A DNA stretch of 64,000 nt from Myxococcales bacterium (GCA_007120035.1 SKON01000049.1:1-64000); one strand, 5' to 3'; numbered from the stretch's first letter, positions 43,697 to 52,191 are shown. Numbers and translations are program-made. The notes: a model not told the origin generated them from the letters alone.

Positions 43697-44488
43697 TCAG
43701 CGATCGGGGAGGTATCCGCGAGGCAAGGTCTCGTCGGCCTCGCGGCTGAGCTGGTTGCGGTATTCCGCGACCATGTAGGCGTCGATCACCGACCACACCC
43801 AGACGATCCAGAAGAGGTAGAAGAAGAGCAGGAAGGCCGAGCTGAAGAGCAGGAGGATGCCCTTGCCGAACTCGCCGTTGTAGAACTGGCCGAGGCCGGG
43901 GAAGAGGAGGCTGAGGGCGGCGGCCAGGATGGGGAGCCGCTCCCGGGTCTCGGCGTTGGCGCGGGTGATGGGTTGATCGGCGCGGGTCATCAGGGGATGG
44001 TCCGCGGGGGAGGTGGGCTGTGCCCACTGTGGCTGGGGAGTCGTGGGCGCCGCGGTCGCCTGGGCAGTGGTCGCGGCGGGTCCCGGGGAGGGCCGAGAAT
44101 GAACGGGGGAGACGAAGGCCGAGCCCCAGACGGAGCCGTCGGTGCCGTCGTCGACAGGCCGCATCGGGGAGGCTGCCTGAGGGCCGTAGCCGGGGCTGGC
44201 GTCAGCGCCTGCCGGGGATCCCGAGGGGGTCGGCGGGGTCGATGAAGAAGCCGGGGTCGGGGGGCGGTGGGAGGGGAACCGATATCGCTCCGATGGGGGG
44301 AGCTGATAGGAGATGTAGCCCTCGTCGCCGACGTGAATGTCCAGGATGCCATCGCGGACCATGCCGTCGAGGACGTCGGCGGCTTCGGTGCTCCGCATTC
44401 GCATGCGATACGCCAAAAACGCCGGGGTGATCTCCTGGTGTCCTTCCTCGTAGAAGAGAGAGAGGATCGCTTGTTCGCGGCGGTTCAT
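43697..44488 (-). CDS. Winged-helix-like N-terminus fused to TM2 membrane domain
   Basis: This 263-residue protein begins with about 65 residues that look like a helix-turn-helix/winged-helix fold (AILSLFYEEGHQEITPAFLAYRMRM, AADVLDGMVRDGILDIHVGDEGYISYQL). A long Pro/Ala/Ser linker (70-185) follows. The C-terminal TM2-type segment is AAALSLLFPGLGQFYNGEFGKG then FLLFFYLFWIVWVWSVIDAYMVAEYRN. TM2 proteins are inner-membrane proteins of uncertain role. The combination suggests a membrane-tethered regulator, by inference only. It lies 13 nt upstream of the acyltransferase gene. Confidence 0.8.
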   Translation of the reverse strand: MNRREQAILSLFYEEGHQEITPAFLAYRMRMRSTEAADVLDGMVRDGILDIHVGDEGYISYQLPPSERYRFPSHRPPTPASSSTPPTPSGSPAGADASPGYGPQAASPMRPVDDGTDGSVWGSAFVSPVHSRPSPGPAATTAQATAAPTTPQPQWAQPTSPADHPLMTRADQPITRANAETRERLPILAAALSLLFPGLGQFYNGEFGKGILLLFSSAFLLFFYLFWIVWVWSVIDAYMVAEYRNQLSREADETLPRGYLPDR

Positions 44489-44648
44489 GAGGTGAACAAC
44501 TCTTCAAGGGACAAAGGGTCCATGGCGGGTCGGGCCAGAGCGCTTCAAAGAAGGGATGGCGGCGGGGGATCATTCCCTGCCGAACCTGGCGTGGAGTGCA
44601 TGGTAGGCGAACCGGGGGGGGTTGTAAATCGGCGGTCTGCACCTCGGG

Positions 44649-44873
44649 CGCAGGTGTCCTCCCCACCACATCCCCACTCCAAGCCCCGCGCTAGCCTCCC
44701 CACACCGCACACCGCCGGTTCTTTCGCCGAGAGCCGCCACCTTCGAGGTCGGCTCCACCTCCACCGCTCACTTGCACACTCGGCGAACACCTGCGCCGGA
44801 GGCGGCAGGGCTCCGGTGCTCCTCCCTCCCTGGCAAACCACCCGTTCTCACGCCCAAACTCGACGCGATCACT
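44649..44873. repeat. Dispersed repeat family A, single copy
   Basis: This stretch matches 10252-10446 and 10453-10610 almost base for base, from GCGCAGGTGTCCTCC to CGTTCTCACGCCCAAACTCG. It is intergenic, next to a copy of repeat family B. Region 44489-45082 holds no gene I can support. Confidence 0.85.
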
Positions 44874-44904
44874 GAGCACCCCCACGAACCGGATCGAGTG
44901 GGTA

Positions 44905-45045
44905 AAGCCAGGGGCTGTAGTGGGCAGGGCTCCGCAGGGGTCATGACCCCGCTCCGCCTGAGATGTTCTCCACATGGTCGACCACTTGAGAACCAACCCG
45001 GTGCGGAGTTCGATGGTGCCGGAATGAATCCGGAGTGGACCTGGG
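44905..45045. repeat. Dispersed repeat family B, core plus one arm
   Basis: The reverse complement of this stretch matches 6160-6295. It shares GGTTGGTTCTCAAGTGGTCG, AACATCTCAGGCGGAGCG and CCCTGCCCACTACAGCCCCT with only a few differences. Only one arm is present here, so the full inverted structure of the first copy is missing. It directly follows repeat A. Confidence 0.85.
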
Positions 45046-45082
45046 GACAGCATATGCAGGCGCGACCGGACTTCTGAGGAGG

Positions 45083-46693
45083 TCAGGGCAGGAGGACCCC
45101 GGGGTTGAGGATGTGGTGGGGGTCGAGCTCGGCCTTCAGAGCCTTGAGGGCAGAGAAGAAGGTCGAGGAACGCTCGCGTGCGAGCCCCGGGCGGTGGCGT
45201 CGGCCGACGGCGTGGTGGTGGGTGACGGTGGCGCCGTGATCGGCGATGGTGGCCATGGACTCCTCTTTGATGGCCCGCCAGACCTCCAGGGTCTGCTCCG
45301 GGGGTGGGGCGCAGATGAAGGTGTAGTAGGGGGCGGGGCCGTCGGGGTAGACGTGGGTGAACCGGAGAGTGAGGTGACCGCCGCCGCACCGGGCCTTCAT
45401 CAGGGCCAGTAAGCGGCCCTTGAGGTCCTTGTGGAACCGGGGGAACCGGCTCCAGGGGAGGGCTGTCTCGAAGGTGTCGGCCAGGATTCCGACGCTGAGG
45501 AGGCGGCCCTGGAGGTAGGGGGCTTCGAAGAAGGCCTGGCGCCACCGGCCGGCCTCTTCGGGGCGGTCGGAGTCTCCCTGAGCGTCTCGGTGGCGATGGG
45601 CGGGATCGGAGGCCGGGGTGCCGCCGGCGTCGATGGCGATCTTCAGGGCCGCCTCCAGGAGGGGCTCGGTGACCGGGGTAGTGCCTTCAAAGCCCAGGAG
45701 GAGGACGTGAGCCGGGGAGGAGACGACGCCGTTGAAGAGGGCCTCCCGGGCGTCGAGGAGGCGGCAGTTGGAGGGGAAGAGGTGGGCCTGGGCGATGTGG
45801 CGGCATGCCTCGGTGGCGGTGGGGAGGTCCGGAAAGTGGACCGTCACGGAGGACCGGAAGGTGTGGCGAGGGCGAAGGCGCATCACGGCCTCGGTGATGC
45901 AGCCCAGGGCCCCTTCGCTGCCGAGGATCAGGGAGCGGGGGTCGATGCCGGCGCCCGTGGAGGGGAGTTGGGGGGTGGAGAGGGTCCCCGCGGGGGTGAC
46001 CATGGTGACCGTGGTGGTGAGGTCGTCGATGCGGGTGTAGTTGGTGGCGAAGTGTCCGCCGGCCCGGGTGGCGAGCCACCCGCCGAGGGTGGAGAACTGA
46101 AAGGACTGGGGGTAGTGGCGCAGGGTGAGGCCCCGGGGAGAAAGCGCCGCCTCCAGATCGGGGCCGGTGGTGCCGGCGCCGATGCGGGCGACTCGATCCA
46201 CCTCATCGAGGTCCTCCACGTAGGAGAGGCCCTGGAGGTCGACGGTGACAAGCCCCTGGTAGTCGGGGAGGTCGCCGGGGGTGACGCCCTGGACGACGCT
46301 GGTGCCGCCGCCGAAGGGGATCAGGGCCAGGCGCTCCGAGGCGGCCCATCGGTAGAGCTCCTCGAGGTGGGCGGGCTCCGTGGGGCGAGCGACGAGATCC
46401 GGGGGGTGGGGGAAGTGGCCGTGGAACCCTCGATAGAGGTCGGGGAAGCTGCGGCCGAAGGTGCGCCGCAGCCGGAGCTCCCGGTCGTCGGAGAGGAGCT
46501 CTGTGAGCTCTGAAGGGAGGGCGACGCCACCCTGGTCGAGGTCGATCTCGTTCGGGGGGGTGGGCTCCCGGGGCTCGGTGGTCTGCAGGCCGAGCATGGT
46601 TCCTACCATGGTGCCCAGGGCCTTTCGGGTGTCCGGGGTGCCGAAGCCGGAGGCATGGCCCCAGCCCCAGTGACTGCGGGGTTCGTCGGTCAT
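45083..46693 (-). CDS. FAD-binding oxidase, alkyldihydroxyacetonephosphate synthase-like
   Basis: This 536-residue flavoprotein of the vanillyl-alcohol oxidase/PCMH superfamily has FAD-binding LIPFGGGTSVVQGVTP. It has the ADPS-like FQFSTLGGWLATRAGG segment and GSEGALGCITEAVMRLRPRH. The catalytic-type histidine run is in VTHHHAVGRRHRPGL, near the C-terminal HHILNPGVLLP. Alkyl-DHAP synthases make ether lipids by swapping an acyl for an alkyl group. Related glycolate/lactate oxidases are an alternative. GAGG before the ATG at 46693 decides the start. Confidence 0.85.
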   Translation of the reverse strand: MTDEPRSHWGWGHASGFGTPDTRKALGTMVGTMLGLQTTEPREPTPPNEIDLDQGGVALPSELTELLSDDRELRLRRTFGRSFPDLYRGFHGHFPHPPDLVARPTEPAHLEELYRWAASERLALIPFGGGTSVVQGVTPGDLPDYQGLVTVDLQGLSYVEDLDEVDRVARIGAGTTGPDLEAALSPRGLTLRHYPQSFQFSTLGGWLATRAGGHFATNYTRIDDLTTTVTMVTPAGTLSTPQLPSTGAGIDPRSLILGSEGALGCITEAVMRLRPRHTFRSSVTVHFPDLPTATEACRHIAQAHLFPSNCRLLDAREALFNGVVSSPAHVLLLGFEGTTPVTEPLLEAALKIAIDAGGTPASDPAHRHRDAQGDSDRPEEAGRWRQAFFEAPYLQGRLLSVGILADTFETALPWSRFPRFHKDLKGRLLALMKARCGGGHLTLRFTHVYPDGPAPYYTFICAPPPEQTLEVWRAIKEESMATIADHGATVTHHHAVGRRHRPGLARERSSTFFSALKALKAELDPHHILNPGVLLP

Positions 46694-46816
46694 GAATCCC
46701 TCGAGGGAGTAGACGAGTCGGGAGAGCAATGTAGCTCCTCGGCGAATTCGGCGAAAGGTCCCTTGAAGCCTGCGGGGGGCCGCTTACGTTTAAAATACCT
46801 TTCGCAGTATTCGCAG

Positions 46817-46865
46817 TTCCCCGAGTCCTTCGGGGAAGGGAAGCCGGTGCCCGACGGATGTCGGG
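46817..46865 (+). promoter_or_regulatory. Two hairpins in the leader of the lipoprotein cluster
   Basis: TTCCCCGA pairs with TCGGGGAA (46817-46837) and CCCGAC pairs with GTCGGG (46850-46865), about 100-145 bp before the first lipoprotein start. No convincing -35/-10 pair was seen in 46694-46961. Confidence 0.45.
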
Positions 46866-46961
46866 GCCGGGCGACCGTATCAAGCAGTTCGTAAGCAGTG
46901 GTACAAGTACCTCTCCGCGTTGATGTGGAGAGGGTTCACCATGACATCCAGGGGGATGAAC

Positions 46962-48242
46962 ATGAGGAAACGTTTGGCTGTGGGGATCGCTTCTGTAGGT
47001 CTGTTGGCAGGCTTGGCCTGTGTGGAGGGGGACCCGGAGGGTCCGGAGGAGCTGGAGACGTCGGGGCTGAACCTGACGGTGGACTACAAGGGAGGCAGTG
47101 ATGTGGCGGGGTTTCGGTACTATATCTCGAAGTGTGGGAAGAAGTCCGAGCCCCTGAAGGTGGTGGAGAAGGATCTGGAGGATCTGGTGTTGCCCGGGGG
47201 GATTCCGTCGTTTGTGAACAAACCCTTTGATGAGAAATCCCAGCACCTCTTCGCGGACTACTTCACGGTGTTGAAGGCCGGTTGCTACGACGTGCGGGCT
47301 GAGCCGATCGACAAGTACGGGGACGTCTCCAAGCAGTGCCGTTCCGTGGAGTACAAGGGGGCGATCGTCAAGGATGGAAAGACCACGGAGATCCTCCTTG
47401 TGAGTCAGTGCCAGGGCAAGAAAGTGGGAGCCATCGACGTGGTGGCGGCGCTGAACCATCCGCCGAAGATCAAGAGTCTGGAGTACGATCCGTCGAAGTT
47501 TCTGAGCTGTCCCGACGCCCAGGTCAAGCTCTGCGCCACCGCCTATGATCCGGACAAGGATCCGATGACCTTTGAGTGGGAGCAGATCAAAGGGCCCGAC
47601 GTGTGGAAGGGACCGAAGGTGGTGTACTCCAAACAGAAGAAGGGGGTGCGCACGGAGTGTGTAACCTACAAGCTGGAGGACCTCGACGCAGACTACAAGT
47701 TTAAGGTCACCGTGTACGACCAGTTCCACAGCAAGAAGGGGCTGATCACCGCCGAGGAGTGGTTCTACAAGAACGGCTACGGGAAAGTGGAGTCGAGAGC
47801 GTCGCTGAAGTTCCCCCTCTACGTGGCCTGTGACAAGCGGGATACCTGCCCCCGGACCATGGGGTTCTGGAAGAATCACCTCGATCTGTGGCCGGAGTCA
47901 GCGACGAAGAACGTCCTCTACAAGGTGCATCACCACAAAGTGACGTGGTTGGGAGTGCTTCTGCAGCCGCCGTTGGGGAGCCCCTGCCGGATCCTGGGGC
48001 GGCAGTATGTGCCGGCGATGTTGAACATGATGGCCAGCGCCTATACGCCGCAGAAGATCCTGGAGGCCATGGAAGAGGCCGAGGGGCTCTTTGAGCAGTG
48101 CCCCTTCCTGAACTACAAGCAGGCCAAGCGGGCCGAAGAGGTCAAGGACATCCTGGAGAAGTACAACGAGGGTAAGTACGCTACCGAGAAGTGTGTGGAT
48201 CTGAAGGACGACGACAACGACGAGCCGGCCACCGCCCTCTAA
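46962..48242 (+). CDS. Cluster lipoprotein 1 (modules A, B and C)
   Basis: This 426-residue protein has a lipoprotein-type signal (MRKRLAVGIASVGLLAGLAC). Module A (about 30-165) contains HLFADYFTVLKAGCYDVRAEP and ends VVAALNHPPKI. Module B (about 170-300) is Ig-like (CATAYDPDKDPMTFEWEQI) and ends with EEWFYKNGYG and SRASLKFPLYVAC. Module C starts CPRTMGFWKNHLDLWPE, a helical 'GFWKNH' domain also found in secreted proteins of other bacteria, here with YVPAMLNMMASAYTPQKILEAMEEAE. It is anchored at the envelope; function unknown. AGGGGG lies 6 nt before the ATG at 46962. Confidence 0.85.
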   Translation: MRKRLAVGIASVGLLAGLACVEGDPEGPEELETSGLNLTVDYKGGSDVAGFRYYISKCGKKSEPLKVVEKDLEDLVLPGGIPSFVNKPFDEKSQHLFADYFTVLKAGCYDVRAEPIDKYGDVSKQCRSVEYKGAIVKDGKTTEILLVSQCQGKKVGAIDVVAALNHPPKIKSLEYDPSKFLSCPDAQVKLCATAYDPDKDPMTFEWEQIKGPDVWKGPKVVYSKQKKGVRTECVTYKLEDLDADYKFKVTVYDQFHSKKGLITAEEWFYKNGYGKVESRASLKFPLYVACDKRDTCPRTMGFWKNHLDLWPESATKNVLYKVHHHKVTWLGVLLQPPLGSPCRILGRQYVPAMLNMMASAYTPQKILEAMEEAEGLFEQCPFLNYKQAKRAEEVKDILEKYNEGKYATEKCVDLKDDDNDEPATAL

Positions 48243-48259
48243 GGCCGTCGGCGAAAGTC

Positions 48260-48291
48260 CGGCATGGCGACCGACGAGGCGCGCCATGCCG
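48260..48291. other. Hairpin between cluster lipoproteins 1 and 2
   Basis: A 10-bp perfect stem, CGGCATGGCG with CGCCATGCCG, lies 18 bp past the stop of lipoprotein 1. There is no T-run. It could stabilise the 3' end or reduce read-through. Confidence 0.6.
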
Positions 48292-48324
48292 TTGGATTCT
48301 CAAGGGATGAATGGGGGAAGAGAA

Positions 48325-49038
48325 ATGCGGCGAGCCAGGGTGGTAGGGATAGCCCTCGCGGCGATGTGGTGGGTGGGCTGCGGGGATGTGGTCGATTCCG
48401 ATGAGCCGGAGGATGAGAAACCGGAGACAACGGCCGACAATGACGAGGAGGGACCCGACGATTCGTGGGGGGAAAGGAACGCCAGGGAGGTCAACGACAG
48501 GGAGGTCAACGACGGGGAGGTTGGCGAGGAGCCCGGGGAGTTCAGCTGGCGCCCGGATTGGCTCCGAGACCCGGGCTCCAAGAAGGAAAAGAAGGAGAAG
48601 AAAGAGAAGAAGAAGGGGGAGCTGGGGGTGGTGGCGGCCCTGAACCATCCGCCGAAGATCGTGAAGGCCTCCCACGACCCGGGGCGGTTTGTGGGGTGCG
48701 AAGCCCGGGCCACGGTGTGCGTGAGCGCCAGCGATCCCGAGCTGGATCCTCTGCGGTTTACGTGGAGTCAGCTCGGAGGACCCCCGCTTGTGGAAGGCCC
48801 GTCGGTGGTCTCCCACGATGAGCACGAGGGGGTGACGACGAGCTGCGTGGATGTGGTGGGAGCGCCGGCCGGGGCGGACTACCTGCTGGAGGTGTTGGTC
48901 CAGGACCTGGTCGCCGGGCCCGAGGGGCCGATCACCATGGAGGAGTGGTTCACCCAGGAGGGGTACGACGAGACCCTCTCTCGGGCGAGCCTCCAGATCC
49001 CGTGGACCGTGGTATGCGGTGGGGAGAGTGCTTTGTAG
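48325..49038 (+). CDS. Cluster lipoprotein 2 (module B only)
   Basis: This 237-residue paralogue has a signal peptide ending MWWVGC. Instead of module A it carries an acidic linker and a Lys/Glu run (GSKKEKKEKKEKKK). The shared VVAALNHPPKI junction and module B follow (CVSASDPELDPLRFTWSQL, EEWFTQEGYDETLSRASLQIP). Module C is absent. The junction is almost identical to that of lipoprotein 1, so it arose by duplication with loss of A and C. GGAAG precedes the ATG at 48325; an ATG at 48307 is an alternative. Confidence 0.82.
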   Translation: MRRARVVGIALAAMWWVGCGDVVDSDEPEDEKPETTADNDEEGPDDSWGERNAREVNDREVNDGEVGEEPGEFSWRPDWLRDPGSKKEKKEKKEKKKGELGVVAALNHPPKIVKASHDPGRFVGCEARATVCVSASDPELDPLRFTWSQLGGPPLVEGPSVVSHDEHEGVTTSCVDVVGAPAGADYLLEVLVQDLVAGPEGPITMEEWFTQEGYDETLSRASLQIPWTVVCGGESAL

Positions 49039-49060
49039 GTAGGCAAAATTGCTTAGGTTT

Positions 49061-49108
49061 AACCCGCATCGATGTGAAACCCCGAGAGGGGTCGCATCGG
49101 CACGGGTT
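49061..49108. other. Long imperfect hairpin upstream of cluster lipoprotein 3
   Basis: Nested pairs AACCCG/CGGGTT, GATGTG/CGCATC and CCCC-GAGA-GGGG form one long stem-loop in the 280-bp gap 49039-49318. The rest of the gap has a TCCTCCGGAGGA palindrome near 49111 and no gene. Confidence 0.6.
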
Positions 49109-49318
49109 GTATCCTCCGGAGGACACACGTGCACGACGCGATGATCTCTCCTTTCTGTGGTCAGGGAGGAGGGAGCGTTGCGGGCAGTACCGCCCTTCGA
49201 GCTGTGCTTGAAGGAGAGCTCGGTGGTGCGGTCAGGCCCGGATGGCGTCGGGGGGCGCCGGGAATCTGACCGCATCGACCGATGCTCGTGTTCGTCGTCT
49301 CACGTCTGGAGGTAAGCA

Positions 49319-50962
49319 ATGAAGAACCGTATTTTGGCACTCCTGTCGCTGTTGGCCCTGGTCGCGATGGCCGGCGCCTGCGACATGGGGACCACAGAAC
49401 CGGCCCCGTCCCCCATCCCCGGTGAGCCCGGCACGGAGACCGGGTTAGCCCTGACTGTCGACCTCGATGGCGCCGCCGAAGCCCAGGCGATGCGCTTTGA
49501 GGTGTCCACCTGTGACGGAGAGGCGGTGGTCTCGGAAGACGTGGCTCTGTCAGAGCTGGAGCTCGGCGCCATCGAAGAGCTGGACATCAACGCCGACGGA
49601 GGGCTGCAGTTCGCCGACTACTTCGTGGTGCTCGAGCCGGGGTGCTACGACGTGGAGATCCAGCCCCTGGATGCGGCCGGTGACCCCCTGGAGAGCTGCT
49701 CGCCGGCTCTGGCCGAGGGGATCGAGGTGGAGAGCGGGGTGACCACGGAGATCGTCATGGTCAGCCAATGTGGTGGTGATCACTTCGGGGGCCTCGACGT
49801 GCTGGGGGTCCTGAACTTCGCGCCGACGATCACGAAGCTGACCTTCGATCCGTCGAAGATCGCCGGGTGTAACGCCGTGACGATCTGCGCGTCCGCCGTG
49901 GACAGCGACGGCGATGGCGTGGAGTTCGAGTGGGAGCAGCTCTCGGGACCGGTGCCCCAGACCCCGCTTTCCGTGGTGTCCTCGAGCACCGACGACCAGG
50001 GAGTGACGACCGAATGCGGTGAGATCACCCCCGGGTATACGGGTGCCTACACCTTCCGGGTGACCGCCTTTGACCTGATGGAAGACGACGACGGAGAGCT
50101 GGTCCGGGTGGAAGACCTGGTCGGCGCCGTGGACCCGGACTTCCGTTCCCGATCGGCGTTGTCCTTCCCTCTCTATGCGGTCTGCGAAGAGCCCGAAGAT
50201 GTGCTGGGTGAGATCGAAGACCCGAAGAAGGAGAAGAAGCACGAAGAGGAAGAAGAGGAAGAGGTGTTGGGTGAGATCGAAGAGGAGAAGAAGGAGAAGA
50301 AGCACGAGAAGGAAGAAGAGGAAGAGGTGTTGGGTGAGATCGAAGACCCGAAGAAGGAGAAGAAGCACGAAGAGGAAGAAGAGGAAGAGGTGTTAGGGGA
50401 GATCGAAGACCCGAAGAAGGAGAAGGAATACGAGAAGGAAGAAGAGGAAGAGGTGCTGGGTGAGATCGAAGAGGAGGAGAAGGAAGAGAAGAAAGAAGAG
50501 GCCGAAGAAGTGCTCGGTGAGATCGAGGAGGAAAAGAAAGCCTACGATGAGGATGTGTTGGCCGAGCTGGAAGACGCCTACCGCAAGGACGGCGATGTCC
50601 TCGGAGAGCTGGAGGACTGCACCTGGCCGGTGAGCTACTGGACCCATGAGGACGCGGAGTGGCCGACGAGCAAGTCCCGGCTGCTCTACGGTCACTCCTG
50701 GGACCACGTGGTCCACGGGGAGGCCGAGATGGGCAAAGCCTGGGATGGCCTGGCCACAAACTACGTAGTGGCGCTGCTGAACCTGAAGCAGGGGGCGTCG
50801 GTGCCGGCCGGGGTACTCCTGGCGATCGTGGAGGCCGAAGAGCTCCTGGAAGAGGAGAGCTTCACCCTGAGTCAGCGGATCCGAGCGATGGATCTGACGG
50901 CCGTACTCTATGCGTACAACCTGGGGCTCGTGGGTCCCGGGTCCTGTGATTGGCCCTGGTAA
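49319..50962 (+). CDS. Cluster lipoprotein 3 (A, B, charged repeats, C)
   Basis: This 547-residue protein has a lipoprotein signal (LLALVAMAGAC). Module A (about 40-155) has LQFADYFVVLEPGCYDVEIQP. Module B (about 165-290) has CASAVDSDGDGVEFEWEQL and RSALSFPLYAVC. Residues 295-430 are repeats built on VLGEIEDPKKEKKHEEEEE, with Glu/Lys spacing that suits a single alpha-helix. A module C relative follows (CTWPVSYWTHEDAEWP, NYVVALLNLKQGASVPAGVLLAIVEAEELL). The repeat would hold module C far from the membrane. GGAGG precedes the ATG. Confidence 0.86.
   Translation: MKNRILALLSLLALVAMAGACDMGTTEPAPSPIPGEPGTETGLALTVDLDGAAEAQAMRFEVSTCDGEAVVSEDVALSELELGAIEELDINADGGLQFADYFVVLEPGCYDVEIQPLDAAGDPLESCSPALAEGIEVESGVTTEIVMVSQCGGDHFGGLDVLGVLNFAPTITKLTFDPSKIAGCNAVTICASAVDSDGDGVEFEWEQLSGPVPQTPLSVVSSSTDDQGVTTECGEITPGYTGAYTFRVTAFDLMEDDDGELVRVEDLVGAVDPDFRSRSALSFPLYAVCEEPEDVLGEIEDPKKEKKHEEEEEEEVLGEIEEEKKEKKHEKEEEEEVLGEIEDPKKEKKHEEEEEEEVLGEIEDPKKEKEYEKEEEEEVLGEIEEEEKEEKKEEAEEVLGEIEEEKKAYDEDVLAELEDAYRKDGDVLGELEDCTWPVSYWTHEDAEWPTSKSRLLYGHSWDHVVHGEAEMGKAWDGLATNYVVALLNLKQGASVPAGVLLAIVEAEELLEEESFTLSQRIRAMDLTAVLYAYNLGLVGPGSCDWPW
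50201..50617. repeat. 63-bp tandem repeats coding a charged helix
   Basis: Four full 63-bp units begin at 50201, 50264, 50327 and 50390. Shorter, diverged units begin at 50453, 50510, 50555 and 50597. Each unit encodes VLGEIE plus a Lys/Glu/His run. Units one and three are almost identical, showing recent duplication. Confidence 0.9.
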
Positions 50963-50972
50963 GGGAGTCTTC

Positions 50973-50997
50973 GGGGCCCCCGGCGACCGGGGGCCCC
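50973..50997. other. Strong hairpin between cluster lipoproteins 3 and 4
   Basis: GGGGCCCCCGG and CCGGGGGCCCC form a perfect 11-bp stem with loop CGA, 11 bp past the stop. Only ATT follows, so it is not a classic intrinsic terminator. Confidence 0.65.
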
Positions 50998-51099
50998 ATT
51001 GAAGTGGGCGGAAGGCGGGTTAGCTTTTGGAGGGTGAGAATTGTGTGGGGGCCGTGAGCCTCCGTGGAGGTCGCAGAAACAACCGAGAAGGGGGGAGCG

Positions 51100-52185
51100 A
51101 TGCGGAGAGCGTCGGTGGTGGGTGTCTTGGCCCTGGTGGTGGGGGTGTGGGGATGTGGGACGGACGTGACTGAGGAGACCGGGCCGGCGGGAGCCGTGGA
51201 GGAGACGGGGATCGCCCTGAGCGTGGACGTGCAGGGGGGGACCGACGTGGTGGCCGTGGAGTTTGAGGTGCGAGAGTGCTGGGGGCCGAAGCTTCTGGGG
51301 GACGTGCGGGAGCTGGAGGACATGGTGTTGCCGGGGATGATCGCCGACTTCGAGGAGGAGCCCTTTGATCCCGCGTCGAAGCACCTCTTCGCGGACTTCT
51401 TCGCCCTGGTGGAGCCCGGGTGCTACGACGTGTACGTGCAGCCCTTGCGAAAGGGAGGGGAGCCGTCGAAGGACTGCGCCAAGCAGCAGGCTACGGAGCT
51501 GACCGTGGTGGAGGGGATCACCACCGAGGTGGTGCTGGTGGCGAACTGCAAGGCCAAGCCCGTGGCGGGTCTGGACGTGGTGGCGGCTCTGAACCACCCG
51601 CCGGTGATCGAGCATATCGAGTACGGGCCGTCGAAGTTCGCCTATGAGTGTGAGATGGCCCAGATCTGTGTGACCGCCTACGATCCGAACTCGGATCCCA
51701 TGGAGTTTACGGTGACGCAGGTGGATGGACCGAAGCTATGGGAGGGACCGGGGATCGTCAGCGTGGAGCAGAACGGTCCCCGGGCGACGGCCTGTATGCT
51801 GGCGGTGCCCGTGTATCCCGGGACCTACCAGTTTCGGTTGGACGTCTTCGATCTGGGGTGGGTGGACGGAAAGCTGACGCGATTTGAGGAGATCGGGGCC
51901 GGGCCGTCGCGGTCCACGCTGACCGTTCCCCTGCATACCAACTGGGATATCGAACAGCACTGCTATGATCCGGAGGAGGACCTCTACTATCCGTTCAAGG
52001 GGGTGAGGACCATCGACCGGTTGCCCGGCTGCGTGCCGATCTGGCCCCCGCAGTTCTTCTGCAGCGATTTCTACTGGCCCCACACGGAGACGAGCTGTCC
52101 CGATGGTGAGTTCGCGCCGGAGACGGTGTACCCGTCCTGCGAAGGCTTCCCGGTGGAAGAGCCCGTGGAGGCACCCTGGTTGTAG
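51100..52185 (+). CDS. Cluster lipoprotein 4 (A, B and unique Cys/Trp-rich tail)
   Basis: This 361-residue paralogue has a signal MRRASVVGVLALVVGVWGC. Module A (KHLFADFFALVEPGCYDVYVQP) and module B (CVTAYDPNSDPMEFTVTQ) are present with the VVAALNHPPVI junction. In place of module C there is a roughly 75-residue tail with Cys, Trp and Pro (CVPIWPPQFFCSDFYWPH). The ATG at 51100 follows GGGGGAG; upstream GTG starts are less likely. It converges on the small Fur-box gene 6 nt away. Confidence 0.84.
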   Translation: MRRASVVGVLALVVGVWGCGTDVTEETGPAGAVEETGIALSVDVQGGTDVVAVEFEVRECWGPKLLGDVRELEDMVLPGMIADFEEEPFDPASKHLFADFFALVEPGCYDVYVQPLRKGGEPSKDCAKQQATELTVVEGITTEVVLVANCKAKPVAGLDVVAALNHPPVIEHIEYGPSKFAYECEMAQICVTAYDPNSDPMEFTVTQVDGPKLWEGPGIVSVEQNGPRATACMLAVPVYPGTYQFRLDVFDLGWVDGKLTRFEEIGAGPSRSTLTVPLHTNWDIEQHCYDPEEDLYYPFKGVRTIDRLPGCVPIWPPQFFCSDFYWPHTETSCPDGEFAPETVYPSCEGFPVEEPVEAPWL

Positions 52186-52191
52186 TGGTTC

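Noticed and set aside
48181-49275. Minus-strand frame opposite cluster lipoprotein 2
   Set aside because: No signal or domain; the plus-strand paralogue explains the sequence.
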